Counted from the first letter of the stretch, positions 44,814 through 55,990 are shown. The stretch: 64,000 bases of DNA from Thalassobium sp. (GCA_002733205.1 NVUW01000008.1:62001-126000), one strand, 5' to 3'. Program-made: numbers and translations. Notes: generated from the sequence alone by a model not told the origin.

Positions 44814-46137
44814 GACGTTTAGCCTTTCTTTCCAGTAATACCATGGTTTCTACATGGTGTGTCTGCGGAAACATATCCATGATTCCCGCCTGCCGGACCT
44901 GATAACCGGCCGCCGCCAGCACATTAAGATCCCGTGCCAGAGTCGCCGCATCACAGGATACGTACAGAATACGTGGTACCCGACGCGCAATAAGTTCGTT
45001 CATAACGCCGGCGGCCCCCGCCCGTGGCGGGTCGAGCAGCACGGCATCAGGCTCGGGCAAATCAGCCAATCCGCCCGCGCCGCTTAAATCGGCCTGAATC
45101 GCTTGCAAAGGTAAGGCCAGATTGGACGCCTGAGCGGCCAGACTGTTCACCATGCCGTGTTCAACCTCCACCGCCAGCACCTGCTGTGAACGTTTCGCCA
45201 GTGGCATACTGAAGTTGCCATGACCGGCAAACAGATCCCAGATCACTTCATCGGCCCCGGGCTGCAGCCAGTCGAGCGCCTGCTGCACCATGGCACGGTT
45301 GACCGCGCCATTGACCTGCACAAAGTCAGCGAGTTCCAGCCGCAGTGCCAGATCATCAACCTGATGATGCAAAGGCTCAGCCTGCTCTGGCCACAGCAGC
45401 TGCGCCGGCGCATCGCGTTCGGTTTTAAGCCACAGCTGTAACGGCAGCAGACCATCAATATTGAGCCCGGCGGCAAAGCTGCACAGTTTTTTCTCATCGC
45501 CCGGCGATAAAGGCTTCAGAATGCGCAATACCAGTGCCAGCGCATTATCGGCGGCAATGGCTTCAATCTGGGTAATCACCGCGCGCGCATCAAGGCGGTT
45601 AATCTGTTCACGCCAGGCTGCCCAGTCGAGAGCCGGGTGTTCGGGCAGCACCAGACAACGGTCAACATTACTGATATGCGCCGAAGAAGCTTCACGGAAA
45701 CCGACAAAATTTTCACGGCTGTCTTTGCTGTAACGCACACCAAGCCGCGCTTTGCGGCGATAGTGCCAGGGCTCCGCCACAACCGGCGCCGACCACTCTG
45801 GCACCTCAACGCCCTGACGGCTCAGCTCACGCGCCACGCGTTCCTGCTTAAAAGCCACCTGCGCGTCATAGGCCAGGTGCTGCAGGTCACAGCCACCACA
45901 GCGCTGGTAATGCGGACAGTCGGGGGTTACGCGATCGGGGGAGGTTTTGATCAGGTTCAGCAAACGGGTCTGCCATACTTTGCGGCGCCGGCCCTCCAGC
46001 ACCACTTCGGCTTCTTCGCCGGGCAACGCGCCGGGAACGAAATAGACATCGCGACCCAGCCGCGCCACCCCTTCCCCTTCCGAGGTCAGGTTATCCACCG
46101 ACAGCGTCAGGCGCCGTTGTTTATCTGCTGGTTTCAC
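44806..46137 (-). CDS. rlmD: 23S rRNA m5U1939 methyltransferase RlmD
   Basis: 443 residues from GTG 46137, with AGGAG six bases upstream; an open frame to 46290 is rejected since the extra 51 residues do not resemble the family. The TRAM domain (LTLSVDNLTSEGEGVARLG) is followed by the [4Fe-4S] Cys set in CPHYQRCGGCDLQHL, the methyltransferase core DLFAGHGNFSMPLA and LLDPPRAGA, and the nucleophile Cys in ILYVSCDAATLARDL. First gene of rlmD-relA-mazG. Confidence 0.95.
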   Translation of the reverse strand: MKPADKQRRLTLSVDNLTSEGEGVARLGRDVYFVPGALPGEEAEVVLEGRRRKVWQTRLLNLIKTSPDRVTPDCPHYQRCGGCDLQHLAYDAQVAFKQERVARELSRQGVEVPEWSAPVVAEPWHYRRKARLGVRYSKDSRENFVGFREASSAHISNVDRCLVLPEHPALDWAAWREQINRLDARAVITQIEAIAADNALALVLRILKPLSPGDEKKLCSFAAGLNIDGLLPLQLWLKTERDAPAQLLWPEQAEPLHHQVDDLALRLELADFVQVNGAVNRAMVQQALDWLQPGADEVIWDLFAGHGNFSMPLAKRSQQVLAVEVEHGMVNSLAAQASNLALPLQAIQADLSGAGGLADLPEPDAVLLDPPRAGAAGVMNELIARRVPRILYVSCDAATLARDLNVLAAAGYQVRQAGIMDMFPQTHHVETMVLLERKAKRHG

Positions 46138-46292
46138 CAGGCACTCCTTTAATGACCAGCCAGTATCATGCACAGCAGCACGACGTGGCATCTGGCGCAC
46201 AAGATTGGGGCAAAGTGGGGGATATTCAAGGGCTGAGAAGGAACAAATACAGCGTCCGGTGGCTGATATGCAGCAGCCACCGACAAACACGA

Positions 46293-47195
46293 TCAGGCCT
46301 GCGGGGCGAAAACACCGGAAGACAGGTAACGGTCACCGCGGTCACAGATAATGGCCACGATGGTCGCGTTTTCCAGCGTTTGTGCCAGACGCAAAGCACC
46401 GGCCACCGATCCGCCAGAAGAAACGCCGCAGAAGATACCTTCGCGCCGTGCCAGCTCACGCATGCAGTGTTCGGCTTCCTGTTGGCTGATATCCATCACC
46501 AGATCCACCTGACGGGCATCATAGATAGTCGGCAGATATTCCACCGGCCAGCGACGGATTCCGGGAATGGCGGCACCATCCGCCGGCTGCAGACCAACAA
46601 TCTGTACTGCCGGATTCTGTTCCTTCAGGTAACGCGAGGTTCCCATAATGGTTCCCGTGGTACCCATCGAGCTGACAAAGTGGGTGATGCGCCCGCCGGT
46701 CTGCGCCCAGATTTCCGGCCCGGTGCTGTGATAATGCGCTTCAGGGTTGTCGCCGTTACCAAACTGATTCAGCACCTTGCCTTCACCACGGGCCTCCATC
46801 GCCAACGCCAGATCGCGCGCGCCTTCCATGCCGCTGTCGACCAGGATCAACTCAGCACCATAGGCCTCCATCGCCCAGCGCCGCTCCATGGTGGCACTGT
46901 CAGGCATAATCAGAATCATGCGGTAGCCCTTAATGGCAGCCGCCATCGCCAGCGCGATACCGGTATTGCCACTGGTGGCTTCAATTAAGGTATCACCGGG
47001 CTGAATATCACCGCGCTGCTGCGCACGCTCAATCATCGATAATGCCGGGCGATCTTTTACCGATCCGGCCGGATTATTACCTTCCAGCTTGAGCAGAATG
47101 GTGTTGCTGCTGTCGGCTGGCAACAGACGCTGCAGACGCACCAGCGGTGTATTGCCCACACAATCGGCGATGGTCGGGTACTGAATATCGGTCAC
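46293..47195 (-). CDS. cysM: Cysteine synthase B (CysM)
   Basis: 300 residues. PLP enzyme that makes cysteine from O-acetylserine with sulfide or thiosulfate. The PLP Lys is in NPAGSVKDRPALSMI, with ATSGNTGIALAMAAAIKGY and SSMGTTGTIMGTSRYL for the phosphate and substrate loops and CGVSSGGSVAG near the end. The start is GTG (TAGAG upstream). It is divergent from the gacS/barA gene, as in pseudomonads, and works downstream of CysE. Confidence 0.95.
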   Translation of the reverse strand: MTDIQYPTIADCVGNTPLVRLQRLLPADSSNTILLKLEGNNPAGSVKDRPALSMIERAQQRGDIQPGDTLIEATSGNTGIALAMAAAIKGYRMILIMPDSATMERRWAMEAYGAELILVDSGMEGARDLALAMEARGEGKVLNQFGNGDNPEAHYHSTGPEIWAQTGGRITHFVSSMGTTGTIMGTSRYLKEQNPAVQIVGLQPADGAAIPGIRRWPVEYLPTIYDARQVDLVMDISQQEAEHCMRELARREGIFCGVSSGGSVAGALRLAQTLENATIVAIICDRGDRYLSSGVFAPQA

Positions 47196-47375
47196 GGTGA
47201 TCTCTACTTATAACCAAAGAGCGCGTAGTTTACCTTTGCACCTCACCTGAACGTAATATCAATTGGTGATTTCGTTATATCGCAGTGCAGACCAACAAGC
47301 CGCATTGAAGGCTGCGATTGCACCCATCCGGCGCGCCCTTTACTCTACGGCTTTATCTTTCTTTAAGTTGTGTGC

Positions 47376-50216
47376 ATGAAAAACTGGACCATCCAGAGCC
47401 GTATTCTGTTTCTGGCCTTACTGCCCGGCGTTATCGTCTCGGTGGTGCTGGGTATTTTCTTTATGGCCGAGCGTGCGCGCGACCTGAATGACTTACTCGA
47501 TCAGCGTTCACTGGCGATGGCCAAACAGCTGGCTCCTACCTGCGAATACGGTGTCATGACCGGCAATGTCGGCATCCTGCAAAACATCGCCAACAATATG
47601 CTGGAAGAAAAAGACGTCCGCTCGGTCAGTATTTATAACCAGGATGTAGAGATCCTTGCCCACTCCGGCCCGAAGATGCTGACCGAACGTATTGGCTCAG
47701 CCGAGCTGCAGGATAACCAGCTACAACTGCTGCGCACCGAAGGCTCGGTGCGTGTCCGCGCGCCGATTTTTGCCCAGAACCTGGTCATTCCTGACCAACT
47801 GTCTGATCAGTTTTATGCTGAAGAAAGCCGCCAGATCAAACTGCTGGGCTGGGCCGAGCTGGAGCTGTCGAATGCCAATACCCAGCTGATGCGCTATCAG
47901 CATATTGCCTCCTCTCTGAGCGTCATCCTGCTGGCTCTGCTGACCTGTACCTTTGTTGCTATCCGCCTCAGCCGTCAGGTGTCGGAACCGATGAGCAACA
48001 TTGTTAAAGCCATTGGCGATTTAGAAGACGGCAAGCTCGAAAGCCGTGTTCACATCAACAGCGGTGGCGAATTCCAGCAACTGGCTTCCGGTATCAATGC
48101 GATGGCCAGCGCGTTGCAACGCGTCAATACAGAACACCAACACAATCTGGAGCAGGCAACACAGGATCTGCAGGAAACCCTGGATGAAATGGAGATCCGT
48201 AACCGGGAGCTGGCCATCGGCCGTAAAGAAGCGCTGGAAGCCAGCCGCATGAAATCCGAGTTTCTGGCCAACGTCAGCCATGAAATCCGCACCCCGCTTA
48301 ATGGCATTATCGGTTTCAGTGACCTGTTGGTGCGCACCCGGGTTGATGAGCGCCAGGCCGACTATCTGGATACCATCCGCAAGTCCTCCGGCGATCTGCT
48401 GAACATCATCAACGATATCCTTGATCTGTCTAAGATTGATGCCGGTAAACTCATTATTGAACACACCAGTTTCAATCTGCGTGACGTTGTGGAAGACGTA
48501 CTCACGGTACTGGCCCCCGAAGCCTTTAACAAAGGCCTGGAACTGAACCATCTGATTTATTCTGACGTACCGCTGCAGGTTGAAGGCGACCCGTTACGTC
48601 TGAAGCAGGTACTGACCAACCTGATCAACAACGCTATTAAATTTACCGAACGCGGCAACGTCAGTGTGCGTGCATCGCTGATTAATCAGGGCGATAACCG
48701 CGCCAGCATCAAGTTTGAAATTCAGGATTCCGGTATCGGCATGACCGACGCCCAGATCAGCAAAATATTTACCGCCTTTACCCAGGCGGATGCCAGCACC
48801 GCACGCCAGTTTGGCGGCACCGGGCTGGGACTGATTATCTCCCGCGCATTGGTTGAAGCCATGCACGGTGAAATTCTGGTCAGCAGCCATGAGGGCCGTG
48901 GCTCGACGTTCAGTTTCCATATCAAAGTCGGTGTAGCCGAGACGCAGGTAACCAACCAGCCGCCAGCGTTAAGTGGCTATCAGGTCGCCCTGCTGGAACC
49001 CTCGTTACTCAACCGGATGAATACCGGCGCGCTGCTCAATCAATGGCAGGTCGAACATCACGACTGTGAGAACCGCCAGCAGCTGCTGGAATTGCTGACC
49101 AATAACGAACACAACCTGCAGGCGCTGATTGTTGCCGTCAGCCGTCAACACATTAACGACCCGCAACAACGGCTGTTTATGCAGCAGTTAACGCAATATC
49201 AGCTGCCACTGATCACGCTGATCGACAGTGTCAGCCACGAGCATCTCGACCAGCTCAAACAACAGGGCGCCAGCCTCAGTCTCAGTCAGCCATTTCTGCA
49301 TCAGCGCTTGTATCAGGCGCTGCGCCGTGCTCTTGGCAAGGACACCAGCGAAGCCTCTGATAACAATCCGGCAGCGCCAGGAACCCTCCCTTTACGCGAG
49401 CCCCCCTGCGTACTGGCGGTGGACGATAACAGCGCCAACCTGAAACTGGTGGTGACGTTATTACAGGAACTGGGAATCCGGGTCATTGCCGCCAGCAACG
49501 GTCGCGATGCCATTGATATCGTGCAGCTGCAAGCTGTCGATATGGTCTTTATGGATATTCAGATGCCAGGCATGAATGGCCTGGAAGCCACCGAGCAAAT
49601 CCGCATGCTGCCGGGCCGAGGCTCACTGCCGATTATTGCGCTCACCGCTCATGCCATGGCCGATGAAAAAGAAGCATTGATTAAAGCCGGCATGAACGAC
49701 TACCAGACCAAACCCATCAGTCAGGAACAGCTGTCGGCCTGCGTTGAACGCTGGACCGGTTATCGCTCACTCAGCCAATCTGCAGTGGCAGAAACACCAG
49801 CGCCATCGAAAAGCCAGTGCGAGTGGGTCTTTGATGCCGCCACAGCCCTGCGCCACGCCAATCATAAAGTCGATCTGGCACAGGATATGTTCCGCATGCT
49901 GCTCGACTCGCTGCACAACGATATGCAGCACATTGTCGATGCCTGGGAAGAAGAGGATATGGAAAATCTGCTCGAACGTGTGCACCGCGTACACGGCGCT
50001 ACACGCTACTGCGGTGTTCCTTGTCTGCGCAGCACCCTGGAAACCTTTGAAACAGCCTTGAAAGCCAACAAACAGAATGAGTTACCGGCATTAATGCGGC
50101 AACTGGTGGAAGATGTCGCCAACCTGCAACAGTGGGCGCAAAGCAATGACTGGTCAGCCACACTGATCACCGTGGCCGCCGAGCGGGCGGATCATACTCA
50201 GGTCAGCAACGCCTGA
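47376..50216 (+). CDS. gacS: GacS/BarA-type hybrid sensor histidine kinase
   Basis: 946 residues from ATG 47376. Two membrane helices (about 10-30 and 178-198) flank a periplasmic sensor. Then HAMP, a coiled coil, HisKA with the phospho-His at about 302 (FLANVSHEIRTPLNGIIGF), HATPase (NLINNAIKFT, DSGIGM, GGTGLGLII), a degenerate receiver (about 535-655) without the phospho-Asp, a full receiver (Asp about 727 in MVFMDIQMPGMNG) and a C-terminal HPt (His about 873 in VHRVHGATRY). This is the GacS/BarA order; it phosphorylates GacA/UvrY, which drives Rsm/Csr small RNAs. The response regulator gene is not in the window. Confidence 0.95.
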   Translation: MKNWTIQSRILFLALLPGVIVSVVLGIFFMAERARDLNDLLDQRSLAMAKQLAPTCEYGVMTGNVGILQNIANNMLEEKDVRSVSIYNQDVEILAHSGPKMLTERIGSAELQDNQLQLLRTEGSVRVRAPIFAQNLVIPDQLSDQFYAEESRQIKLLGWAELELSNANTQLMRYQHIASSLSVILLALLTCTFVAIRLSRQVSEPMSNIVKAIGDLEDGKLESRVHINSGGEFQQLASGINAMASALQRVNTEHQHNLEQATQDLQETLDEMEIRNRELAIGRKEALEASRMKSEFLANVSHEIRTPLNGIIGFSDLLVRTRVDERQADYLDTIRKSSGDLLNIINDILDLSKIDAGKLIIEHTSFNLRDVVEDVLTVLAPEAFNKGLELNHLIYSDVPLQVEGDPLRLKQVLTNLINNAIKFTERGNVSVRASLINQGDNRASIKFEIQDSGIGMTDAQISKIFTAFTQADASTARQFGGTGLGLIISRALVEAMHGEILVSSHEGRGSTFSFHIKVGVAETQVTNQPPALSGYQVALLEPSLLNRMNTGALLNQWQVEHHDCENRQQLLELLTNNEHNLQALIVAVSRQHINDPQQRLFMQQLTQYQLPLITLIDSVSHEHLDQLKQQGASLSLSQPFLHQRLYQALRRALGKDTSEASDNNPAAPGTLPLREPPCVLAVDDNSANLKLVVTLLQELGIRVIAASNGRDAIDIVQLQAVDMVFMDIQMPGMNGLEATEQIRMLPGRGSLPIIALTAHAMADEKEALIKAGMNDYQTKPISQEQLSACVERWTGYRSLSQSAVAETPAPSKSQCEWVFDAATALRHANHKVDLAQDMFRMLLDSLHNDMQHIVDAWEEEDMENLLERVHRVHGATRYCGVPCLRSTLETFETALKANKQNELPALMRQLVEDVANLQQWAQSNDWSATLITVAAERADHTQVSNA

Positions 50217-50218
50217 CG

Positions 50219-50626
50219 CTAGCTCAGCAAAGCAAAGGCCTGAATCCACTCACCCTCATCCGACAAACTCACCAACGCCCGCTGCCCCCCCAGAGCCTGT
50301 AAGCGCTCGGCGGCGGCACCCTGCAACAGCACGTGCGGCGCGCCCAGATCATCGCGCAGCACTTGCAGCTGCTGAAACCCCACGCCTTTGGCAATACCGG
50401 TGCCCAGTGCTTTGGCCAGTGCTTCTTTGGCCGCATATTGCTTGGCCAGAAAGTTGAGCGGATTGGCCCGCGAGCGGTACAACGCCTGCTCCGCAGGGGT
50501 CAGAATACGCTGCACAAAGCGCTCACCGTGACGCGCCAGCGCCTGTTCGATGCGACGGCTATCGAGCAGATCGGTGCCGATGGCGATCACCCCCGGCACC
50601 TGCTGAAAGGCTTCAGCCTGCGTCAT
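50219..50626 (-). CDS. acpS: Holo-[acyl-carrier-protein] synthase AcpS
   Basis: 135 residues. It transfers 4'-phosphopantetheine to ACP. The magnesium-binding Asp is in VIAIGTDLLDSRRIEQAL and the Glu in FLAKQYAAKEALAKALGTGI. It is the last gene of the algU-to-acpS leftward series, 12 bases after pdxJ. The stop lies only two bases from the convergent gacS stop, without a terminator between them. Confidence 0.94.
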   Translation of the reverse strand: MTQAEAFQQVPGVIAIGTDLLDSRRIEQALARHGERFVQRILTPAEQALYRSRANPLNFLAKQYAAKEALAKALGTGIAKGVGFQQLQVLRDDLGAPHVLLQGAAAERLQALGGQRALVSLSDEGEWIQAFALLS

Positions 50627-50638
50627 GATCGGCCACCA

Positions 50639-51385
50639 TCAACCGCGGTTTGTTGCCGCAGCCAGCAGGTCACGCATTTCGCGCACCGCTTCTTTCAGGC
50701 CAACGAACAGTGCCCGCGCAACAATGGCGTGGCCGATGTTCAGCTCATTCATGCTGGGGATCGCCGCAATCGCTTCGACATTGTGATAATGCAGACCGTG
50801 ACCGGCGTTCACAATCAGACCGCGCTCGTGCGCATAGGCAGCAGCGTCCTGAATACGCTTCAGCTCAAGCTGTTGCTCTGCTTCCGTTTTGGCATCGGCG
50901 TAGCGTCCGGTATGCAGTTCAATCACCGGTGCGCCAACGCGCAGAGTGGCATCAATCTGGGAGAAATCCGGATCGATAAACAACGATACTTCACTGTTAA
51001 TGGCTTGCAGTCGCGCCACCGCTGCACGGATATGAGCTTCCTGACCAATCACATCCAGACCGCCTTCGGTGGTCAGCTCTTCGCGTTTTTCCGGCACCAG
51101 ACAGGTACAGGGCGGGCAGATTTCCTCAGCCAGCTCGAGCATGGCCTCGGTCACGGCCATTTCCAGATTCATGCGCGTGGATAAGGTTTCCGCCAGCACA
51201 TAGACGTCACGCGTCTGAATATGGCGGCGATCTTCACGCGGGTGAATGGTGATGCCGTCTGCACCGGCTTCTTCGGCCAGAAATGCAGCCTGAACCGGGT
51301 CCGGATAAATGGTGCCGCGCGCCTGACGCAAGGTGGCAACGTGGTCGATATTGACGCCCAGCAGGACGCGTTGAGCATTTTTCAC
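50639..51385 (-). CDS. pdxJ: Pyridoxine 5'-phosphate synthase PdxJ
   Basis: 248 residues from GTG 51385 ([24 protein letters not shown]), with GAGGGAAG upstream; the longer frame up to 51574 overlaps recO and is unrelated. Further motifs are [26 protein letters not shown] and [15 protein letters not shown]. It condenses 1-deoxyxylulose 5-phosphate with 3-amino-2-oxopropyl phosphate in vitamin B6 synthesis. It lies between recO and acpS, the standard order. Confidence 0.96.
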   Translation of the reverse strand: MKNAQRVLLGVNIDHVATLRQARGTIYPDPVQAAFLAEEAGADGITIHPREDRRHIQTRDVYVLAETLSTRMNLEMAVTEAMLELAEEICPPCTCLVPEKREELTTEGGLDVIGQEAHIRAAVARLQAINSEVSLFIDPDFSQIDATLRVGAPVIELHTGRYADAKTEAEQQLELKRIQDAAAYAHERGLIVNAGHGLHYHNVEAIAAIPSMNELNIGHAIVARALFVGLKEAVREMRDLLAAATNRG

Positions 51386-51431
51386 GGGGACTTCCCTCTT
51401 GTCTGAATGGGCTTTTAGAGATTGGGCTGAG

Positions 51432-52103
51432 TTACATTCCGGATTGAAACAGCTCACGGCTGACCAGTGGCCGCTCCAGCAGGTCTTCCAGTGCGCAGCG
51501 TAACACCTGTTTGGCCGCCGCCCAGCATTGTGGCCGCTGAGCCCGGCCTTGTCCAAGCTCGAGTAAATACTCACCGGGTAACGATGGCGGTTTTATTGGG
51601 CTGATCACGGCCGCATCCGACCGTACAAAACCTTCGCGGGCAATAAAGCGGTAGGACTCCTCGGCGGTAATCGGGCGTCCATCACGATCCTGCTGCCAGG
51701 AAAAACCATAACCCAGTGCCTGCAGTAACTGGTATTCGAACAGCCGCAACCAGGGGTCCGGTAATTCGGTGTTTTGCAGGCCTTCGAGGGTTTTGGCGTA
51801 GGTAAGAAACAGCTCTGACTGAGCTTCATGGCGCGGCAGCAGGCGCACCAGTAATTCGGCGAGGTACAGACCGCAATACAGGTTACGGCCTTGCAGGGAA
51901 TAGGTCTGCAGACTGCGCAGTCCGCGCAATTGTGGCCAGTCTTCGGCATGAGCCCAGTCGCCCTGATAGCGCTGGTGTAAATCGGCAGGGGGTTGCGTGC
52001 GGCCCGCCACCACACTCAGCCGCCCCTGCCCGGCGCTGAAAATATCCAGCAGCCATTCCTGCTCGCGCAGGGGCTGACGCTGTAATACAAACAGCGTTTT
52101 CAT
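51432..52103 (-). CDS. recO: DNA repair protein RecO
   Basis: 223 residues. The N-terminal OB fold ([32 protein letters not shown]) and a helical C-terminal domain ([35 protein letters not shown]) match RecO, which with RecR loads RecA onto SSB-coated DNA. It starts two bases after the era stop. Confidence 0.93.
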   Translation of the reverse strand: MKTLFVLQRQPLREQEWLLDIFSAGQGRLSVVAGRTQPPADLHQRYQGDWAHAEDWPQLRGLRSLQTYSLQGRNLYCGLYLAELLVRLLPRHEAQSELFLTYAKTLEGLQNTELPDPWLRLFEYQLLQALGYGFSWQQDRDGRPITAEESYRFIAREGFVRSDAAVISPIKPPSLPGEYLLELGQGRAQRPQCWAAAKQVLRCALEDLLERPLVSRELFQSGM

Positions 52104-52105
52104 GG

Positions 52106-53002
52106 CTAGCCGATGCGGTCGTCGTAACCCAGACTGCGCAGTGCGCGCTCGTCGTCGGACCAGCCCGCTTTGACTTTAACCCACAGTTTAAGCATGACTT
52201 TGCAGTCGAACAGCAGCTCCATATCTTTACGGGCATCCTGACCAATCTGCTTAATACGATAACCACCATCACCAATCACAATGGCTTTTTGCGAGGCACG
52301 CTCCACCAGAATCAGCGCGCTGATTTCGATCAGCGTACCGGTGTGCACAAACTCTTCGATTTCAACCGTCATGGCGTAGGGCAATTCATCGCCCAGCTGG
52401 CGCATGATTTTTTCACGCACCAGTTCAGCCGCCAGAAAACGCGAGCTGCGGTCGGTAATCTGATCTTCCGGAAAGAAGTATTGGTTTTCCGGCAGATAGC
52501 TTTCAATCAGGTTTTCCAGTCGCTCAATGTTATGGCCGGTCTTGGCGCTGACCGGAATAATCTGATCAAAATTATGGCGGCTGCTGAGCTGCTGCAGCAC
52601 GGGCAGCAATTCTTCTTTTTCACGCACAAAATCGACTTTATTCACCACCAGCACTACCGGTGCACGCTGCGATTTAACCGCCTGCAGAACCATTTCGTCT
52701 TCTTCGGTCCAGCGCGTACGGTCAACCAGCATCAGGATCAGGTCGACGTCTTTTACCGCCGTGGTGGCCGCTTTGTTCATATAGCGGTTAATCGCCTTTT
52801 CCTGATGCTTATGCATTCCCGGAGTATCGACATATACCACCTGCACATCACCCTCGGTTTTAATGCCCAGAATCTGGTGGCGGGTCGTCTGCGGCTTACG
52901 CGAGGTGATGGATAATTTCTGCCCGAGAATACGATTCAGCAGCGTGGATTTGCCCACATTCGGGCGGCCAACGATGGCGACATAGCCGGTACGTTGCGTC
53001 AT
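52106..53002 (-). CDS. era: GTPase Era
   Basis: 298 residues. G1 [18 protein letters not shown] (10-27), G2 [14 protein letters not shown]3 DTPGMHKH, G4 NKVDFV, and a C-terminal KH domain (about 205-285) with the basic GxxG-like loop [14 protein letters not shown]. It binds the 3' end of 16S rRNA in 30S maturation. ATG overlaps the rnc stop by four bases. Confidence 0.97.
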   Translation of the reverse strand: MTQRTGYVAIVGRPNVGKSTLLNRILGQKLSITSRKPQTTRHQILGIKTEGDVQVVYVDTPGMHKHQEKAINRYMNKAATTAVKDVDLILMLVDRTRWTEEDEMVLQAVKSQRAPVVLVVNKVDFVREKEELLPVLQQLSSRHNFDQIIPVSAKTGHNIERLENLIESYLPENQYFFPEDQITDRSSRFLAAELVREKIMRQLGDELPYAMTVEIEEFVHTGTLIEISALILVERASQKAIVIGDGGYRIKQIGQDARKDMELLFDCKVMLKLWVKVKAGWSDDERALRSLGYDDRIG

Positions 53003-53718
53003 TGTTTTTCCTCTCCTGCGTCATGCGCAAGTTCTGCTGAATCATCAATGCCCAGTATCGTTAATACCTGCGCGGCCGCGGTTTGTTCGGCACCGCGACG
53101 GCTGCTGCCCAGAGCGACTATAGCGTTATCCAGCTCCGGGATGCGGCATTCGACGGTGAAAACCTGCTCATTGGTCGGGCCTTCTACACTCATAACGTCA
53201 TATTTGGGCAGGCTGGATTTACGTGCCTGCTGGTATTCCTGCAAACGGGTTTTAGGATCTTTAATCGGATCTTCCAGCGTTAAGGCATCCAGACGGGTCG
53301 CGTACCAGGACAAAATACGCTCGCGTGCCGCTTCCAGGCCACTGTCGAGATACATAGCGCCAATTAACGCTTCTACGGTATCGGCCAGAATAGAATCACG
53401 ACGGTGCCCACCGCTTTTTAATTCGCCGGAACCCAGCAATAAAAAGTCGCCAAGATCAAACTCGCGGGCAATGATGGCCAGCGTTTCGCCTTTTACCATG
53501 CGCGCGCGTAAACGACTCAGCTTGCCTTCTTTCGCCTGCGGAAAACGGCGGTACAGATCGTCGGCGACGACAAAATTGAGGATGGAATCACCGAGAAACT
53601 CCAGCCGTTCATTATTGCTGATGCCTTTGCTGCGGTGTGTCAGCGCCAGCATCACCAGCGATTCATCGCGAAAGCTGTAACCCAGGCGCTGGGATAATTT
53701 AACGAGGGGATTATTCAC
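52999..53718 (-). CDS. rnc: Ribonuclease III
   Basis: 239 residues. The catalytic signature [15 protein letters not shown] (37-51 or so), the second acidic pair in [15 protein letters not shown], and a C-terminal double-stranded-RNA-binding domain (about 155-225; [38 protein letters not shown]) are complete. It processes rRNA precursors and structured mRNAs. Start GTG 53718, overlapping the stop of the DUF4845 gene. Confidence 0.97.
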   Translation of the reverse strand: MNNPLVKLSQRLGYSFRDESLVMLALTHRSKGISNNERLEFLGDSILNFVVADDLYRRFPQAKEGKLSRLRARMVKGETLAIIAREFDLGDFLLLGSGELKSGGHRRDSILADTVEALIGAMYLDSGLEAARERILSWYATRLDALTLEDPIKDPKTRLQEYQQARKSSLPKYDVMSVEGPTNEQVFTVECRIPELDNAIVALGSSRRGAEQTAAAQVLTILGIDDSAELAHDAGEEKQ

Positions 53719-54086
53719 TGAGTAAAATCTTTCTGTTGATAAAAACGCACAACCAGGTCGATATTACCGAACAGAGTACCGCGTTGTTCATAGGGCCAGT
53801 CGAGGGTAAGCCCACGGTTACTGGTATGAATATTAAGATCATCAAAAGCCATCCGGATATCGTTCTTACTGAGCCGTTCTTCGAGCAGCTTTTTCAGCTG
53901 ATTCGGACGGGTATCGCTTTTGACATCGCCGGACTCGTACATCGTATTGATGATGGTCGTCAGCATCTGGTTCTGCCAATACATTGGCACTAACGTAATG
54001 GCCGCTTTAACAAAAACGATGGCAATAAAAACGACCACCAATACCGATATAAAAGACATTCCACGCTGACGACGCATATTAATCAT
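53715..54086 (-). CDS. DUF4845 membrane protein
   Basis: 123 residues. It starts [20 protein letters not shown], a prepilin-like basic end and one transmembrane helix (about 11-32), then a small extracytoplasmic domain ([41 protein letters not shown]). This is the DUF4845 family seen between lepB and rnc in pseudomonads; function unknown. It overlaps lepA by eight bases and rnc by four, so all three are coupled. lepB, which normally precedes it, is absent here. Confidence 0.87.
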   Translation of the reverse strand: MINMRRQRGMSFISVLVVVFIAIVFVKAAITLVPMYWQNQMLTTIINTMYESGDVKSDTRPNQLKKLLEERLSKNDIRMAFDDLNIHTSNRGLTLDWPYEQRGTLFGNIDLVVRFYQQKDFTQ

Positions 54087-55878
54087 CCACTCTCAGAACG
54101 GCGAGGAAGGCAGACTGTGGAATTTCCACGTTGCCGATTTGTTTCATACGTTTTTTACCTTCTTTCTGCTTCTGCAGCAGTTTTTTCTTACGGCTGACGT
54201 CACCACCATAACATTTGGCGGTTACGTTCTTACGCAGCGCTTTAACCGTCGTACGGGCAACGACCTGATTGCCCATCGCGGCCTGAATCGCCACGTCGAA
54301 CATCTGCCGCGGAATCAGTTCTTTCATTTTTTCGGTCAGCGACGCACCACGGCGGCGAACGTTATCACGGTGCATAATCACCGCCAGTGCATCCACCCGC
54401 TCACCATTCACCAACACATCCAGACGCACCAATGGTGCTTCCTGGAAGCGGACAAAGTTGTAATCCAACGAGGCGAAACCACGACTGGCGGATTTCAGAC
54501 GGTCAAAGAAATCCATAACCACTTCGGCCAACGGAATTTCATATTTCAACGCCACCTGAGACCCGGTGTACTGCATATCAATCTGCACACCGCGCTTTTC
54601 GATACACAGCGTAATCACGTTACCCAGATACTCTTGCGGCACCAGAATATTACATTCGGCAATCGGCTCGCGCATTTCTTCAATCACGCCGGGATCAGGC
54701 AGCTTAGACGGGTTATCCACCATCAGCACTTCGCCTTTCCTGTTCAACACCTCGTAAATTACCGTCGGTGCTGTCGTGATCAGGTCAAGATCGTATTCAC
54801 GCTCCAGACGCTCCTGAATGATTTCCATGTGCAGCATACCGAGGAAGCCACAACGGAAACCGAAGCCCAGAGCATCGGAATTTTCCGGCTCATAAAACAA
54901 AGATGCATCGTTCAGCGACAGCTTTTCCAGCGCATCACGGAAGGCTTCAAAATCATCGGAAGACACCGGGAATAAACCGGCATACACCTGGGGTTTTACC
55001 TTCTGGAAGCCCGGCAGCGCATCCACATCGGGGAATTTTGTGCTGACGATGGTATCCCCCACCGGCGCACCATGAATGTCTTTAATGCTGCCGACCATAT
55101 AACCCACTTCGCCGGTTCCCAGCTCACCGGTTGCCGTCATCTTGGGGGTGAAGATACCAATGCCGTCCACCAGGTGGTCGCGGCCGGTGGATTTCATGCG
55201 GATTTTGTCGCCTTTCTTGATGCTGCCGTTCTTCACCCGGATCAGGGAGACAACGCCCAGGTAAGAATCGAACCAAGAGTCGATAATCAATGCCTGTAAC
55301 GGCGCATCCGGGTCACCTTCCGGCGGCGGGATATTAGCCACCAGATCTTCCAGCACATCTTCGATATTCAGACCGCTTTTCGCGCTGCAACGCACAGCAT
55401 CGGTTGCATCCAGACCGATAATCTCTTCGATTTCCTGTGCCACTTTATCCGGATCGGCCTGCGGCAGATCCATCTTGTTCAGAACCGGGCGAACTTCCAG
55501 CCCCTGTTCAATGGCGGTATAACAGTTGGCGACCGACTGGGCTTCAACGCCCTGAGCGGCATCCACCACCAGCAACGCCCCTTCACAGGCCGACAGCGAG
55601 CGACTGACTTCGTAGCTGAAGTCAACGTGTCCCGGGGTATCAATAAAGTTCAGCTGGTAAACCTCACCATTGCGGGCTTTATAGTCCAGCGTCACGCTCT
55701 GGGCTTTGATGGTAATGCCACGCTCACGCTCAATATCCATTGAATCCAGTACCTGCGCCTGCATTTCCCGGTCGGAAAGGCCGCCACATACCTGAATAAA
55801 ACGATCTGAAAGAGTGGATTTGCCGTGGTCGATATGGGCAATGATGGAAAAGTTACGAATGTGGTCCAGCTGGCTCAC
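54079..55878 (-). CDS. lepA: Elongation factor 4 (LepA)
   Basis: 599 residues from GTG 55878, the same length as E. coli LepA (a TTG three codons upstream is less likely). G1 [15 protein letters not shown]2 [16 protein letters not shown]3 DTPGHVDF, G4 NKMDLPQ; then EF-G-like domains and the LepA-specific C-terminal domain [23 protein letters not shown]. It is a ribosomal GTPase acting in initiation and elongation. It lies downstream of mucD with a hairpin between. Confidence 0.97.
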   Translation of the reverse strand: MSQLDHIRNFSIIAHIDHGKSTLSDRFIQVCGGLSDREMQAQVLDSMDIERERGITIKAQSVTLDYKARNGEVYQLNFIDTPGHVDFSYEVSRSLSACEGALLVVDAAQGVEAQSVANCYTAIEQGLEVRPVLNKMDLPQADPDKVAQEIEEIIGLDATDAVRCSAKSGLNIEDVLEDLVANIPPPEGDPDAPLQALIIDSWFDSYLGVVSLIRVKNGSIKKGDKIRMKSTGRDHLVDGIGIFTPKMTATGELGTGEVGYMVGSIKDIHGAPVGDTIVSTKFPDVDALPGFQKVKPQVYAGLFPVSSDDFEAFRDALEKLSLNDASLFYEPENSDALGFGFRCGFLGMLHMEIIQERLEREYDLDLITTAPTVIYEVLNRKGEVLMVDNPSKLPDPGVIEEMREPIAECNILVPQEYLGNVITLCIEKRGVQIDMQYTGSQVALKYEIPLAEVVMDFFDRLKSASRGFASLDYNFVRFQEAPLVRLDVLVNGERVDALAVIMHRDNVRRRGASLTEKMKELIPRQMFDVAIQAAMGNQVVARTTVKALRKNVTAKCYGGDVSRKKKLLQKQKEGKKRMKQIGNVEIPQSAFLAVLRVDD

Positions 55879-55990
55879 AGAATACAACCCGGTTGTTAAT
55901 TGAAATGGTGGGCGATTTTACTTGAAAGGCGGGGTAAAGGCTATTTTGTACGCTATCTGGCGCAGGTTATGTTGGCTGACAGCCATAAAC

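Noticed and set aside
46138..46290. 51-codon upstream extension of rlmD
   Set aside because: No family similarity, while GTG 46137 is preceded by AGGAG at six bases.
51386..51574. Longer pdxJ frame adding 63 residues
   Set aside because: Overlaps the recO 3' end, and GTG 51385 has the ribosome-binding site and the family N-terminus.
54139..54975. 278-codon open frame antisense to lepA
   Set aside because: Composition (many His, Gln, Phe, Arg) is that of a reversed coding strand; lepA is intact.
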